In this document: piece after piece, positions 19,147 to 27,342 of the stretch
Position numbering within the stretch: the first letter of the stretch is position 1
How the letters are laid out: every line of letters begins with the position of its first letter
Assembly: GCA_946403085.1 (NCBI GenBank)
Contig: CAMIYM010000001.1
Span: forward strand, 1 to 64,000
Source of the DNA: an uncultured Clostridia bacterium
GTDB taxonomy: Bacteria > Bacillota > Clostridia > Saccharofermentanales > Saccharofermentanaceae
Length of the DNA stretch: 64,000 nt
Reading direction: 5' to 3'
Program-made: the position numbers and the translations under genes
Notes under the pieces: generated by a model
What the model was told of the DNA's origin: nothing
Seen by the model: the letters and a program-made list of their open reading frames with translations, nothing else
Database searches by the model: none

Positions 19147-19769
19147 TCCATGTAGGAGAGCTTGCCCTTTAAGTCTTCAAGAGCCTTCTCTCTTTTTGCG
19201 TTGAATTCTTTCTTGTTATTCTCGATAAGATTATTGCCGTAAGAATCGATCGATACGATAAGAGGTCCGAACCTCTCAGCCTTAAGCTTCCACATGGCTT
19301 CGGGCATGCCTAAGTCAAGCCACTCGACGCCTTCGCAATCGACGATCTCTTCTGCAGCGACTACAGCGCATCCGCCGGGGAAGATCGTGTGAATGGCACA
19401 GTTATCGATGCAGCCCTGAGTAGTCTTGGGGCCCATGCCGCCTTTGCCGATGATGATCTTAACACCGGTCTTCTCGAGGAATTCAGCCTGAGCCTTTTCC
19501 ATACGCATGGATGTTGTAGGGCCTACGCTTATTACCTTGTACTTGTCATCAGGCTCACCGTCACCTGAGATCTTCTTCATGATAGGACCTGCGTGGAAGA
19601 CAGCCTTGCCGTGAAGGTCAACGGGCGGTTCCTTGCCCGAGATGACAACTCTGTGATGGACGTCATCTCTTCCTGTAACGATATCGCCTGTGAGATAGAT
19701 AACATCACCTATGTGAACTTTCCTGATATCCTCGTCAGATACGGGTGTTTTGAATTCAAATGTGCTCAT
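19143..19769 (-). CDS. ttdB: L(+)-tartrate dehydratase / class I fumarase, beta subunit
   Basis: 208 residues, the usual length of TtdB. It carries the C-terminal swivel domain of class I Fe-S hydro-lyases: SGKEPPVDLHGKAVFHAGP, SVGPTTSMRME, IIGKGGMG and AVVAAEEI. Together with the alpha subunit it would interconvert tartrate/oxaloacetate or fumarate/malate. The start overlaps the alpha-subunit stop by ATGA, and its own stop overlaps the HAD gene. Substrate choice between tartrate and fumarate cannot be settled by sequence alone; the alpha subunit looks closer to TtdA. Confidence 0.87.
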   Translation of the reverse strand: MSTFEFKTPVSDEDIRKVHIGDVIYLTGDIVTGRDDVHHRVVISGKEPPVDLHGKAVFHAGPIMKKISGDGEPDDKYKVISVGPTTSMRMEKAQAEFLEKTGVKIIIGKGGMGPKTTQGCIDNCAIHTIFPGGCAVVAAEEIVDCEGVEWLDLGMPEAMWKLKAERFGPLIVSIDSYGNNLIENNKKEFNAKREKALEDLKGKLSYME

Positions 19770-20665
19770 AAGACTGCCCCCTTGTGTGTGAAGAAGTCGT
19801 AAGTAAAGTCAGGATTGATCCTGATTCCGGCTCTTCTGTGTGCCCAGCATGCAGTGGAAAGACCCATCGCGAGTGTGGCAGGATGTCTTGAAGCCTGCTC
19901 GATGTTGACTCCCATGACAGAGAGTTTTCCGCCGAATCCGCCGGGGCCTAAGCCGATGGAATTAAGTCCGTCCTCGATGAGCTTCTCCATCTGTGCTGCC
20001 TTGGGATTGGGATTATGTGATCCGACCTGTCTTAAAAGAGCCTTCTTGGAAAGTTTTGCAGCAACTTCGGAAGAACCTGCGATTCCGATGCCGACGAGGC
20101 AGGGAGGACATGCATTAACACCGTATGTTGTCATCTGCTCGAAAACAGCTTTCGCGATTCCTTCATAGCCTTCGAGAGGCATGAGGACCTTTGAAAAACC
20201 TGGAAGAGAGCATCCGCCGCCTGCCATATAGAAATAGAGCTCAAGCTGGTCGGAATCCTTTACGATCTCCCAGTCGATCCAGGGGCTGTGTGTGCCGATG
20301 TTGTTGCCTGTGTTCTTCTCATCGAAGACCTCGACGGCATTAGGTCTTAACGGAGCATTTGCAGTTGCATCCTTTACCGCATCGATAAGCGCATCCTCGA
20401 TAATGTCCATGTATGGCCATCTGGAACCTACACGTGCGAAGAACTGCGGAATGCCTGTATCCTGGCATGAAGGTCTCTTCAGTGAATCTGCGAGCTCCAT
20501 GTTCTTTTCCATTACGTTGTAGATATCAGGAGCAAAGCCTTCGTTCTCTGTCTCCTTCATCTGAGCGAGACGTGCCTTTACGTCATCGGGAAGATGTCCT
20601 GCCGAATAGCTCATAAAAGAAGCGACGAGCTTCGACAACTGTTCGCGTGATAAATCAGCTGACAT
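19766..20665 (-). CDS. ttdA: L(+)-tartrate dehydratase / class I fumarase, alpha subunit
   Basis: 299 residues, matching TtdA length (about 300). Likely [4Fe-4S] cysteines lie in SCQDTG, GGGCSLPG and CPPCLVG. Other conserved blocks are APLRPNAVEVFDEKNTG, SHNPNPKAAQMEK and the terminal STACWAHRRAGI, which resembles E. coli TtdA closely. The cluster makes the enzyme oxygen-sensitive, in keeping with an anaerobe. Role: hydration/dehydration of a C4 dicarboxylate, possibly fumarase in the reductive TCA branch. GGAGGATTTTGC precedes the ATG. It heads a three-gene operon with overlapping stops and starts. Confidence 0.88.
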   Translation of the reverse strand: MSADLSREQLSKLVASFMSYSAGHLPDDVKARLAQMKETENEGFAPDIYNVMEKNMELADSLKRPSCQDTGIPQFFARVGSRWPYMDIIEDALIDAVKDATANAPLRPNAVEVFDEKNTGNNIGTHSPWIDWEIVKDSDQLELYFYMAGGGCSLPGFSKVLMPLEGYEGIAKAVFEQMTTYGVNACPPCLVGIGIAGSSEVAAKLSKKALLRQVGSHNPNPKAAQMEKLIEDGLNSIGLGPGGFGGKLSVMGVNIEQASRHPATLAMGLSTACWAHRRAGIRINPDFTYDFFTHKGAVL

Positions 20666-20732
20666 GCAAAATCCTCCAAAAAATATACTGTGTCAATTAT
20701 ATATCATTGTGACTTCGTAATGCCTTGCGGAC

Positions 20733-20761
20733 TTTCAAAAGATTTCCAAGTTATTTATAAT
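20733..20761 (+). promoter_or_regulatory. Probable promoter for the O-antigen-ligase-like gene
   Basis: TTTCAA (20733-20738) and a perfect TATAAT (20756-20761) are 17 bases apart. The ATG lies 43 bases downstream, with AAGGGGATC as ribosome site. The -35 box is weak (3 of 6), so confidence is moderate. Confidence 0.5.
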
Positions 20762-20804
20762 AAGCCAGATTAATAAATGATTTTTAACAAGGGGATCAGT
20801 ACAG

Positions 20805-22214
20805 ATGAGTGATGAACTGAAATTGAAAGTGCCCGCACTTGCAAAGATGACTTCCGATAAGGTTTATGCCTTTATCGTTATGGCTTTCATGGTATTTCTT
20901 CCTGTAGCCGAGATAATCACAGAGATCATGACAAAGAATAAGATCAAGGTCTTCGGACCCCGTCCGCCTTATCCGTCATACTTCCAGCCTTATATCGTTG
21001 GTGTTTTCGGAGGCATCCTTGCTCTTGTAATAATCCTCACGTTCATATCAAGGATCGTAAACGGCTTTAAGTTCTATGTAGCGGATGTGTTCTTCTTTAC
21101 GCTCTTGGGCTTCATGCTGCTTTCCATGTTCTGCTCAGTCAACTTCGGAGTTTTCGCAGGCGGATCAAAGTTCTACTGTGAAAGACCTGAGATCTTCCTC
21201 TGCTATTACTGCCTCTACTTTGCAGGCACCATGATCGAGGATTCCGGTCTCCGCAAGAAGCTGTTCTTTACATATTTCGTTGTTGCGATCATGCAGGGTG
21301 TTGTAGCATTCCTTCAGACATATAAGATCGAGATCGCATACTGCCTCTATTTCTCCAACCGTGTTTCATCAAGAGCTGCTTACGGTCTTTTGCAGAATAC
21401 AAATTTCTACGGCACACTCTCATGCCTTTTGACAGCGATCCTGTCCGGACTTTTCATCTTCAGCTCAAAGCTTTTCAAGTCCAAGGCTTTAAAGTGGATC
21501 ACTTATGTTGCTGCTCTCTTCGTCTTCTATACAATGATCGGCAGCTGCGCACGTCTTGCATGGCTCGGATTTGCCGGCATGAACGCAGCTTATGTGATCT
21601 CACTCATCATTATGCGCAAGAGCACAATGGATAAGGAATCACTGAAGAAGATCACTATCGATTACATTATCATGCTTGCAGGATATATCGTTATCATCGC
21701 TCTTGCAGTTCTGTTTACAAACTTCATCACAGGAAGAATCAAGGCGACAGTTAACGATACTTTGAACAAGAACGTCAGTGATAAGGATTTCGGTCACGGC
21801 AGAGGTAAGATCTGGAAGACCGAGATCGAGTGCATCAAGCGTCACTGGGTAACAGGTATCGGTCTTGATAACCTCGCTCAGGCGTTCAGGGAAATGCCCG
21901 GCTGGAAGAGAGGCGACTATGTACAGGACAAGGGTCATAACGAGTATCTCCACCTCGCTGCCACACAGGGTATCTTCGCTCTTATCAACTATCTCTCACT
22001 GATCATTTATGCAGTATCAACTGCAGTCAAGAGAATCTTCAAGGAGAAGGATGATGTTAAGAGATGCATCCTCTGGATCTGCGTAACATCCGTTGCTGCA
22101 TATCTTTGCCAGGCAATGCTCTCATCCAGCATCATGAACGTTGCACCTTACTTCTGGATCATCCTTGGACTTACCACACCAAGGACCAAGCCGATCTCTT
22201 TCAAGAAGGGGTAA
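20805..22214 (+). CDS. O-antigen ligase / Wzy-like polytopic membrane protein
   Basis: 469 residues with about ten to twelve hydrophobic segments. The long loop near residues 320-385 contains FGHGRGKIWKTEIECIKRHW, GIGLDN and KGHNEYLHLAATQG. This is the conserved region of the Wzy_C family (O-antigen ligase, exopolysaccharide polymerase, teichuronic acid ligase), whose loop His and Arg residues contact the polyprenyl-linked glycan. In a Gram-positive this would polymerise or ligate a surface polysaccharide. The esterase gene starts 22 bases downstream, so both may be one transcript. Confidence 0.87.
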   Translation: MSDELKLKVPALAKMTSDKVYAFIVMAFMVFLPVAEIITEIMTKNKIKVFGPRPPYPSYFQPYIVGVFGGILALVIILTFISRIVNGFKFYVADVFFFTLLGFMLLSMFCSVNFGVFAGGSKFYCERPEIFLCYYCLYFAGTMIEDSGLRKKLFFTYFVVAIMQGVVAFLQTYKIEIAYCLYFSNRVSSRAAYGLLQNTNFYGTLSCLLTAILSGLFIFSSKLFKSKALKWITYVAALFVFYTMIGSCARLAWLGFAGMNAAYVISLIIMRKSTMDKESLKKITIDYIIMLAGYIVIIALAVLFTNFITGRIKATVNDTLNKNVSDKDFGHGRGKIWKTEIECIKRHWVTGIGLDNLAQAFREMPGWKRGDYVQDKGHNEYLHLAATQGIFALINYLSLIIYAVSTAVKRIFKEKDDVKRCILWICVTSVAAYLCQAMLSSSIMNVAPYFWIILGLTTPRTKPISFKKG

Positions 22215-22236
22215 CGAACCGGAAAGGAGGCTTTCC

Positions 22237-23124
22237 ATGTTCAAATCTTTCATCCGCCTCAGGGCAGAAAAGGAAAGACAGATCTTCATCAGGAACTGCA
22301 CGGGATTTGATACACCGAGACTTGCAGAAGAAGTTTTTCCGGCTGAGTGCAGGGCAGAGATGGACATTCAGTACAACAATGGAAAGCACCCTCTTAAACT
22401 TGATATTTACACACCTTTCGGATGCACCGGCGCCAAGGAATGCTTTATCCTGATCCACGGCGGTGCTTTCGTATACGGATTTAAAAAGCTCGACCAGAAC
22501 TTCGGCATGCATCTTGCTATAAAGGCCGGCATCCCTGTGGTAAATGTTGACTATACGCTTATGCCGGAATCTGATCTTACCCAGATAATCAACGAGATCT
22601 TCCATGCTATGAATTTTGTCTATTCAAGATACGGCTTCAGGAAGTTCCATACCGTAGGTGATTCTGCGGGAGGATACTTGGCTTATATCGTGGCTGTTGC
22701 TGCCAGGAGCAGGCATGTATCTCATGGGCTGTGGGTTTTCGAGAAGTTAAACGGCACAGTCGAATCCGCGAACATGGTCTGCGGCGGGATCAGGAACACC
22801 ACGAAAAGATTCCCGGGCTACTACTTCGAGCGTGTCACAGATTCCAATGACAGGCAGCAGCGTCTTCCTGATTATGCATATGACTTAAATCTCCTTGCAG
22901 AGCGTGATACTGATCTGCGTGTCTGCATGATCACAGGCGAGGAGGACTTCCTCCGCGAACAGAATAAAGAGTTCAAGGAACACTTTGATAATGCGCTTTT
23001 CTACGATGCAAAGAATGAAGGCGATCTCAAGATGTTCCATGTCTTCCCGATAGCACATCCCGAGTGGCCGCAGTCACAGAAGGCGATAGCTCTTATAGCT
23101 GAGAACGCAGTGGGAAGAAGATAA
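22237..23124 (+). CDS. Alpha/beta hydrolase (HSL-type esterase)
   Basis: 295 residues. HGGAFVYG (oxyanion loop) and GDSAGGY with nucleophile S143 mark the hormone-sensitive-lipase branch of alpha/beta hydrolases. Acid and base candidates are the Asp in TGEEDFL and His in IAHPEWP. No signal peptide is seen, so it is cytosolic; it probably cleaves short acyl or acetyl esters. The start is the ATG after GGAAAGGAGG. An earlier in-frame ATG inside the upstream gene lacks a ribosome site. The context with a polysaccharide ligase hints at de-acylation of sugar precursors, which is inference only. Confidence 0.87.
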   Translation: MFKSFIRLRAEKERQIFIRNCTGFDTPRLAEEVFPAECRAEMDIQYNNGKHPLKLDIYTPFGCTGAKECFILIHGGAFVYGFKKLDQNFGMHLAIKAGIPVVNVDYTLMPESDLTQIINEIFHAMNFVYSRYGFRKFHTVGDSAGGYLAYIVAVAARSRHVSHGLWVFEKLNGTVESANMVCGGIRNTTKRFPGYYFERVTDSNDRQQRLPDYAYDLNLLAERDTDLRVCMITGEEDFLREQNKEFKEHFDNALFYDAKNEGDLKMFHVFPIAHPEWPQSQKAIALIAENAVGRR

Positions 23125-23140
23125 TAATTCCGCAAATAAT

Positions 23141-23172
23141 AATACCCCGGCATTTGTGTTTGCCGGGGTATT
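23141..23172. terminator. Bidirectional rho-independent terminator
   Basis: AATACCCCGGCA pairs perfectly with TGCCGGGGTATT (12 bp) around an 8-base loop. It separates the esterase gene from the convergent ribU gene and can stop both. Confidence 0.85.
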
Positions 23173-23197
23173 TAAGTTTCACTTTGGATCCAGGTGA

Positions 23198-23863
23198 TTA
23201 AGCCTTGACCTTCTTCACATCATGTGTCTCATCGTATGTCTTGTTAATGAGCTTTGAGATGGGCTTATAAACGAAGAATGTTATGAGACCGACAACGATT
23301 CCCTTGAAGAGATTAAAAGGTACGAATACTGCAAGGAGGAGCGAGAGCTTGTCCTTAACCAGAGGGTTTACTTCAGCACACTTTCCGATGATGGCTTCAG
23401 TGGAAAAACCCATTGCAGAAGCATACAAAGGCAATGTGATGAATGCGTTTACGGGAATTGCGATCACAGCAAGAGCGATCGTTGATGCAACCATTGAGAT
23501 CGCTGCGCCCTTTCTGGTCCTGATCTTCTTGTAAATGAGTCCTGCAGTAACCACATAGATCACTCCTGTTACGAAGTTCGACAATTCGCCGATACCCATA
23601 GTCTGTGTAACAGGAAGGTGTATGAGATTCTTCAGAAGCTCGATAACGACAGCCCATACAGGTCCTAAGGCAAATGCTCCTATAAGTGCGGGAAGCTCGG
23701 CAAAGTCGAACTTTAAGAATACCGGCATGAACGGGAGCGGGATCTCCAGATACATGAGGAGAACAGCCATAGCGGTAAGGATCGCTGTAGCGGCAATGCG
23801 GCGGATCATGATCTTGCGTGCAGCCTTAGAATCCGCCTTAATGGTTACTTGAGTTTCAGTCAT
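23198..23863 (-). CDS. ribU: RibU, riboflavin-specific S component of an ECF transporter
   Basis: 221 residues with six hydrophobic segments. MPVFLKFDFAELPALIGAFALGP and VIELLKNLIH are the typical RibU substrate-binding signature, and the N-terminal part is basic. The protein binds riboflavin and couples to a shared EcfA/EcfT energising module encoded elsewhere. The start is the ATG at MTETQ. A longer frame runs into the riboswitch and is not credible. AAAGGAAG lies about 11 bases upstream. An FMN riboswitch covers the leader, so expression should fall when FMN is plentiful. Confidence 0.92.
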   Translation of the reverse strand: MTETQVTIKADSKAARKIMIRRIAATAILTAMAVLLMYLEIPLPFMPVFLKFDFAELPALIGAFALGPVWAVVIELLKNLIHLPVTQTMGIGELSNFVTGVIYVVTAGLIYKKIRTRKGAAISMVASTIALAVIAIPVNAFITLPLYASAMGFSTEAIIGKCAEVNPLVKDKLSLLLAVFVPFNLFKGIVVGLITFFVYKPISKLINKTYDETHDVKKVKA

Positions 23864-23880
23864 AGAAAATACACTTCCTT

Positions 23881-24008
23881 TCTTCCGGACTTTACCGTCG
23901 GCCCCTGGAATCACACCGGGTCAACCTCACCTTAAGATTTATGAGGCTTGCGGGCTTACGCGACTAACGTTCACCGCCGGTCGGAGAATCACACTCCGCC
24001 TTGGACGC
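23881..24008 (-). promoter_or_regulatory. FMN riboswitch (RFN element) upstream of ribU
   Basis: Read on the minus strand, the leader contains the near-invariant RFN blocks in order: GGAGTGTGATTCTCCGACCGGCGGT (in two parts, GATTCTCC then GACCGGCGGT), AAGCCCGCAAGCC, GGTGTGATTCCAG and GCCGACGGTAAAGTCCGG. These match the FMN-binding aptamer core. The element ends about 18 bases before the ribU start, so control is probably by hiding the ribosome site. No clear separate terminator hairpin is seen. Confidence 0.92.
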
Positions 24009-24012
24009 CTCA

Positions 24013-24040
24013 ATTATACTCGCGGGGTCCGAAAACGCAA
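24013..24040 (-). promoter_or_regulatory. Promoter of the FMN riboswitch-ribU transcript
   Basis: On the minus strand, TTGCGT and a perfect TATAAT are separated by 16 bases. Transcription would begin just at the 5' edge of the aptamer, as expected. Confidence 0.55.
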
Positions 24041-24106
24041 GCAGGGTGCAATATGTCAGATTAAATATTCCGTATTTTTATGGCAAAAGCGCTAACCTTA
24101 GTCTTT

Positions 24107-24134
24107 TTGTTCTTATTGTTTAAGGTGTTATAAT
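24107..24134 (+). promoter_or_regulatory. Extended -10 promoter for the phosphonopyruvate decarboxylase operon
   Basis: TTGTTC and TATAAT are 16 bases apart, and TG stands one base before the -10 box (TGTTATAAT), giving an extended -10. The ATG is 36 bases downstream. Confidence 0.65.
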
Positions 24135-24170
24135 TATTTGTCGTGCAAAAGCATATTTTCGGAGGCAAAA

Positions 24171-25286
24171 ATGAAAGTTGAAAAACTGGTAGAGATCATA
24201 GGTGCTGATTTTTATTCGGGAGTTCCTGACAGTCAGCTTAAGGCACTTTGCAATTATCTGATGGCAACATACGGAATTGATCCGCATCATCATGTGATCG
24301 CAGCTAATGAAGGTAACTGCACGGCTCTTGCCGCAGGATATCATCTCGCTACAGGCAAGGTTCCTGTAGTTTATATGCAGAATTCCGGCGAGGGCAACAT
24401 CATCAATCCTGTAGCATCGCTCCTGAATGATAAGGTCTATGCGATCCCTATGGTATTCATCGTAGGCTGGAGAGGTGAGCCCGGAATTCACGATGAGCCC
24501 CAGCACATCTATCAGGGTGAAGTAACAGTTAAGCTTCTCGATGATATGGATATTGCTTCTTTCATCATCGGCAAGGAAACGACTGATGAAGAAGTCGAAG
24601 CCAAGATGACAGAGTTCAGACAGATCCTTGCACAGGGTAAGGATGTCGCATTCGTTATCCGCAAGGGCGCTCTTTCCTTCGACGGCAAGGTCGAATATAA
24701 GAATGACAACAAGATGGTCCGTGAAGAGATCATCCAGCATATAGTTAAGGCTTCCGGTGAGGATCCGATCGTTTCCACCACGGGTAAAGCATCAAGAGAA
24801 CTTTTCGAGACAAGAGTAGCTAACGGACAGTCACACAAATATGACTTCCTGACAGTAGGCTCGATGGGCCACTCATCTTCTATCGCGTTGGGTGTTGCCA
24901 TCAACAAGCCTGACATGCGCATCTGGTGCGTTGACGGTGACGGTGCCGTGCTCATGCACATGGGCTCCATGGCAGTCCTTGGCGCTAACAAGCCTTCCAA
25001 TCTCATCCACGTCGTTATCAATAACAGCGCTCACGAGACAGTCGGAGGCATGCCCACGGTTGCAGGTTCCATCGACATCGTAGCGATCGCCAAGGCTTGC
25101 GGATATCCCAATGCGGTATGCGTTGATAACTTCGAAGATCTTGATAAGGAACTCGAAGCAGCCAAGGCAAGACACGAATTAAGCCTTATCGAAGTCAAGT
25201 GCTCTATAGGTGCAAGAGATGATCTCGGAAGACCTACCACGACAGCACTTGAGAACAAGCAGAACTTCATGGAATACATCAAATAA
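24171..25286 (+). CDS. aepY: Phosphonopyruvate decarboxylase (thiamine diphosphate enzyme)
   Basis: 371 residues in two halves. The N-terminal pyrimidine-binding domain has FYSGVPDSQLK, ANEGNCTALAAGYHLATGK and MQNSGEGN. The C-terminal domain has TVGSMGHSSSIALG, the ThDP motif GDGDGAVLMHMGS through INN, and SAHETVGGMPTV. These are diagnostic of phosphonopyruvate decarboxylase, which pulls PEP-derived phosphonopyruvate to phosphonoacetaldehyde; sulfopyruvate decarboxylase is the close alternative. No PEP mutase is in the window. CGGAGG precedes the chosen ATG. The dTDP-glucose dehydratase follows after 20 bases, suggesting phosphonate-decorated or unusual sugars, by inference. Confidence 0.87.
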   Translation: MKVEKLVEIIGADFYSGVPDSQLKALCNYLMATYGIDPHHHVIAANEGNCTALAAGYHLATGKVPVVYMQNSGEGNIINPVASLLNDKVYAIPMVFIVGWRGEPGIHDEPQHIYQGEVTVKLLDDMDIASFIIGKETTDEEVEAKMTEFRQILAQGKDVAFVIRKGALSFDGKVEYKNDNKMVREEIIQHIVKASGEDPIVSTTGKASRELFETRVANGQSHKYDFLTVGSMGHSSSIALGVAINKPDMRIWCVDGDGAVLMHMGSMAVLGANKPSNLIHVVINNSAHETVGGMPTVAGSIDIVAIAKACGYPNAVCVDNFEDLDKELEAAKARHELSLIEVKCSIGARDDLGRPTTTALENKQNFMEYIK

Positions 25287-25306
25287 ATATTTACGGGGTT
25301 ACTTGT

Positions 25307-26329
25307 ATGAACATTATCGTCACAGGCGGAGCAGGATTTATCGGTTCGAACTTTGTTTTCCATATGCTCGAAAAGTATCCTGATTACAGGATCATCTGTC
25401 TTGATAAGCTCACATATGCGGGCAATCTGTCCACTCTCAAGAGTGTAATGGATAATCCGAATTTCAGATTCGTTAAGCTCGATATCTGTGACCGTGACGG
25501 CGTTTATAAGCTCTTCGAAGAGGAGCATCCCGATATGGTGGTCAACTTCGCTGCTGAAAGCCACGTTGACAGAAGCATCGAAGATCCGTCCATCTTCCTT
25601 CAGACAAATATCATCGGAACGAGCGTGCTGATGGATGCCTGCAGAAAGTACGGCATCAAGAGATACCACCAGGTATCCACGGATGAAGTATACGGTGACC
25701 TTCCTCTGGACCGTCCTGATCTTTTCTTCACGGAAGAGACACCCATTCATACAAGTTCACCCTACAGCTCATCAAAGGCAGGCGCTGACCTTCTCGTAAT
25801 GGCATATCACCGCACATTCGGTCTTCCTGTTACGATCTCACGCTGCTCCAATAACTATGGCCCTTATCATTTCCCCGAAAAGCTCATCCCTCTGATGATC
25901 GCCAACTGCTTGAACGACAAGCCCCTTCCGGTATATGGCGAAGGTCTTAATGTCCGTGACTGGCTCTATGTTGAAGATCACTGCAGGGCAATAGATCTCA
26001 TCATTCACAAGGGAACTGTCGGTGAAGTCTATAATGTCGGCGGCCATAACGAGATGAGAAATATCGATATCGTTAAGCTCATCTGCAAAGAGCTTGGCAA
26101 GCCGGAATCCTTGATCACATATGTAACTGACCGTAAGGGTCACGACATGCGTTATGCTATCGATCCCACAAAGATACACAATGAACTCGGCTGGCTCCCT
26201 GAGACTAAGTTTGCTGATGGTATAAAGAAGACGATCAAGTGGTATCTTGATAACCGTGACTGGTGGGAAGAGATCATCAGCGGTGAATACCAGAACTACT
26301 ACGACCGCATGTATGGAGACCGCAAATAA
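25307..26329 (+). CDS. rfbB: dTDP-glucose 4,6-dehydratase
   Basis: 340 residues, full family length. The NAD-binding TGGAGFIGSNF is at the N-terminus, and DKLTYAGNLSTL, FAAESHVDRSI, STDEVYGDL, the catalytic YSSSKAGAD and SRCSNNYGP follow in order. It oxidises, dehydrates and reduces dTDP-glucose to dTDP-4-keto-6-deoxyglucose, the precursor of rhamnose and other deoxysugars of the cell surface. It lies 20 bases after the phosphonopyruvate decarboxylase gene and is probably cotranscribed. The partner genes rfbA, rfbC and rfbD are not in this window. Confidence 0.95.
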   Translation: MNIIVTGGAGFIGSNFVFHMLEKYPDYRIICLDKLTYAGNLSTLKSVMDNPNFRFVKLDICDRDGVYKLFEEEHPDMVVNFAAESHVDRSIEDPSIFLQTNIIGTSVLMDACRKYGIKRYHQVSTDEVYGDLPLDRPDLFFTEETPIHTSSPYSSSKAGADLLVMAYHRTFGLPVTISRCSNNYGPYHFPEKLIPLMIANCLNDKPLPVYGEGLNVRDWLYVEDHCRAIDLIIHKGTVGEVYNVGGHNEMRNIDIVKLICKELGKPESLITYVTDRKGHDMRYAIDPTKIHNELGWLPETKFADGIKKTIKWYLDNRDWWEEIISGEYQNYYDRMYGDRK

Positions 26330-26342
26330 GATAAGCGGTACA

Positions 26343-26364
26343 AAGGCTTAAAGATTAAAGCCTG
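26343..26364. terminator. Weak hairpin between convergent genes
   Basis: AGGCTT and AAGCCT can pair around an 8-base AT-rich loop. It lies in the 37-base gap between rfbB and the convergent lipoprotein gene. The stem is short and no long T-run follows, so this is tentative. Confidence 0.35.
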
Positions 26365-26366
26365 AA

Positions 26367-27251
26367 TCAGACGTAATAAACGTGATTAGTCCCTGTGTAG
26401 AGACCTTCGAGAGGATCTACATAGGGCTTTTCTTTAAGTGCGCTAAGCACGAAGTCCAACATCTGAAGCATTTCGAGTGAGCAATAGTAACCTCTGCCGT
26501 TGATGGAAACAGTATAGTCTTCAGGTGTGTTGGTCGACTTGGGAAGGATCCTGATCTCAAGATTGTGGGAGATGATATAGATCTCAGTAAGATAGAGCTT
26601 GTAGTCGTTGCCCTTGGGTGTCTTCCACTTGCCGATCTCCTTATAAGGCTTGAAGGATACGGATGTGTGGAGATTGTAATAACCAAGCCAGCGGTATGAA
26701 GCGTCGTAATACTTCATGTTGAATGTTTTTCTCAAATAGTTGGAATCGATCCAGGTGCACTGAACGCCTTTTCTGGCACCGAAGTCATAGACAGTTCCGT
26801 CTTCCGGCTGAATGAGCATGGAGACATCTGTCTCTGAATGAAGCTTCGTCCTGCCTTCCATATAAGCGAAAGAACCGCTGCCGGCTTCCTTTATATTGGG
26901 ATTATAAGTAGGTTCAGGTGTTGTCTCGCCGGATTCCTTAGTGGCTGTTCCAATGTCATCATCTATTGCATCGTCATTGCCGTCATCGTCCCCGTCATTA
27001 TCAGAGCCGTTGGAAGCATCTGATCCATCGGAGGATTTGGGCGAAGTCATCTTTACCGGATAGGGATCTTCAAAGTAGAAGTCATCGTCATCGCCGAAGT
27101 CATCTGAAGCTGATGTGTCAGTTACTGATTCGGAAACGGAAGGCACGGTACTATCTGTGGGAACACTATCGCAGGCGCATAAAAGCAGCGCTGACATTAA
27201 TATCAGAGCCGTAGCCTGTACTATGTGACGATCGAACCTTTTGCGTGCCAT
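26367..27251 (-). CDS. Secreted lipoprotein with acidic spacer, function unknown
   Basis: 294 residues. A basic N-terminus (RKRFDRH), a hydrophobic stretch and LLLCAC give a lipoprotein signal with the lipid-linked Cys near residue 27. About 30-115 is an unstructured Asp/Ser/Gly/Asn-rich spacer. The remaining about 180 residues form a compact domain with many Tyr and Trp (RWLGYYNLHTS, IGKWKTPKGNDYKLYL) that I do not recognise. The protein would sit on the outer face of the membrane. GGTGATT precedes the ATG. It is downstream of the Sel1-like gene on the same strand with 91 bases between. Confidence 0.75.
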   Translation of the reverse strand: MARKRFDRHIVQATALILMSALLLCACDSVPTDSTVPSVSESVTDTSASDDFGDDDDFYFEDPYPVKMTSPKSSDGSDASNGSDNDGDDDGNDDAIDDDIGTATKESGETTPEPTYNPNIKEAGSGSFAYMEGRTKLHSETDVSMLIQPEDGTVYDFGARKGVQCTWIDSNYLRKTFNMKYYDASYRWLGYYNLHTSVSFKPYKEIGKWKTPKGNDYKLYLTEIYIISHNLEIRILPKSTNTPEDYTVSINGRGYYCSLEMLQMLDFVLSALKEKPYVDPLEGLYTGTNHVYYV

Positions 27252-27342
27252 TTAATAATCACCTGTAATCAATCTATTCCTAAATCCCAATTGAACAAAC
27301 ACGTGCAATTATAAACTATCTTTGTTGATTTTCCAGTATTTG

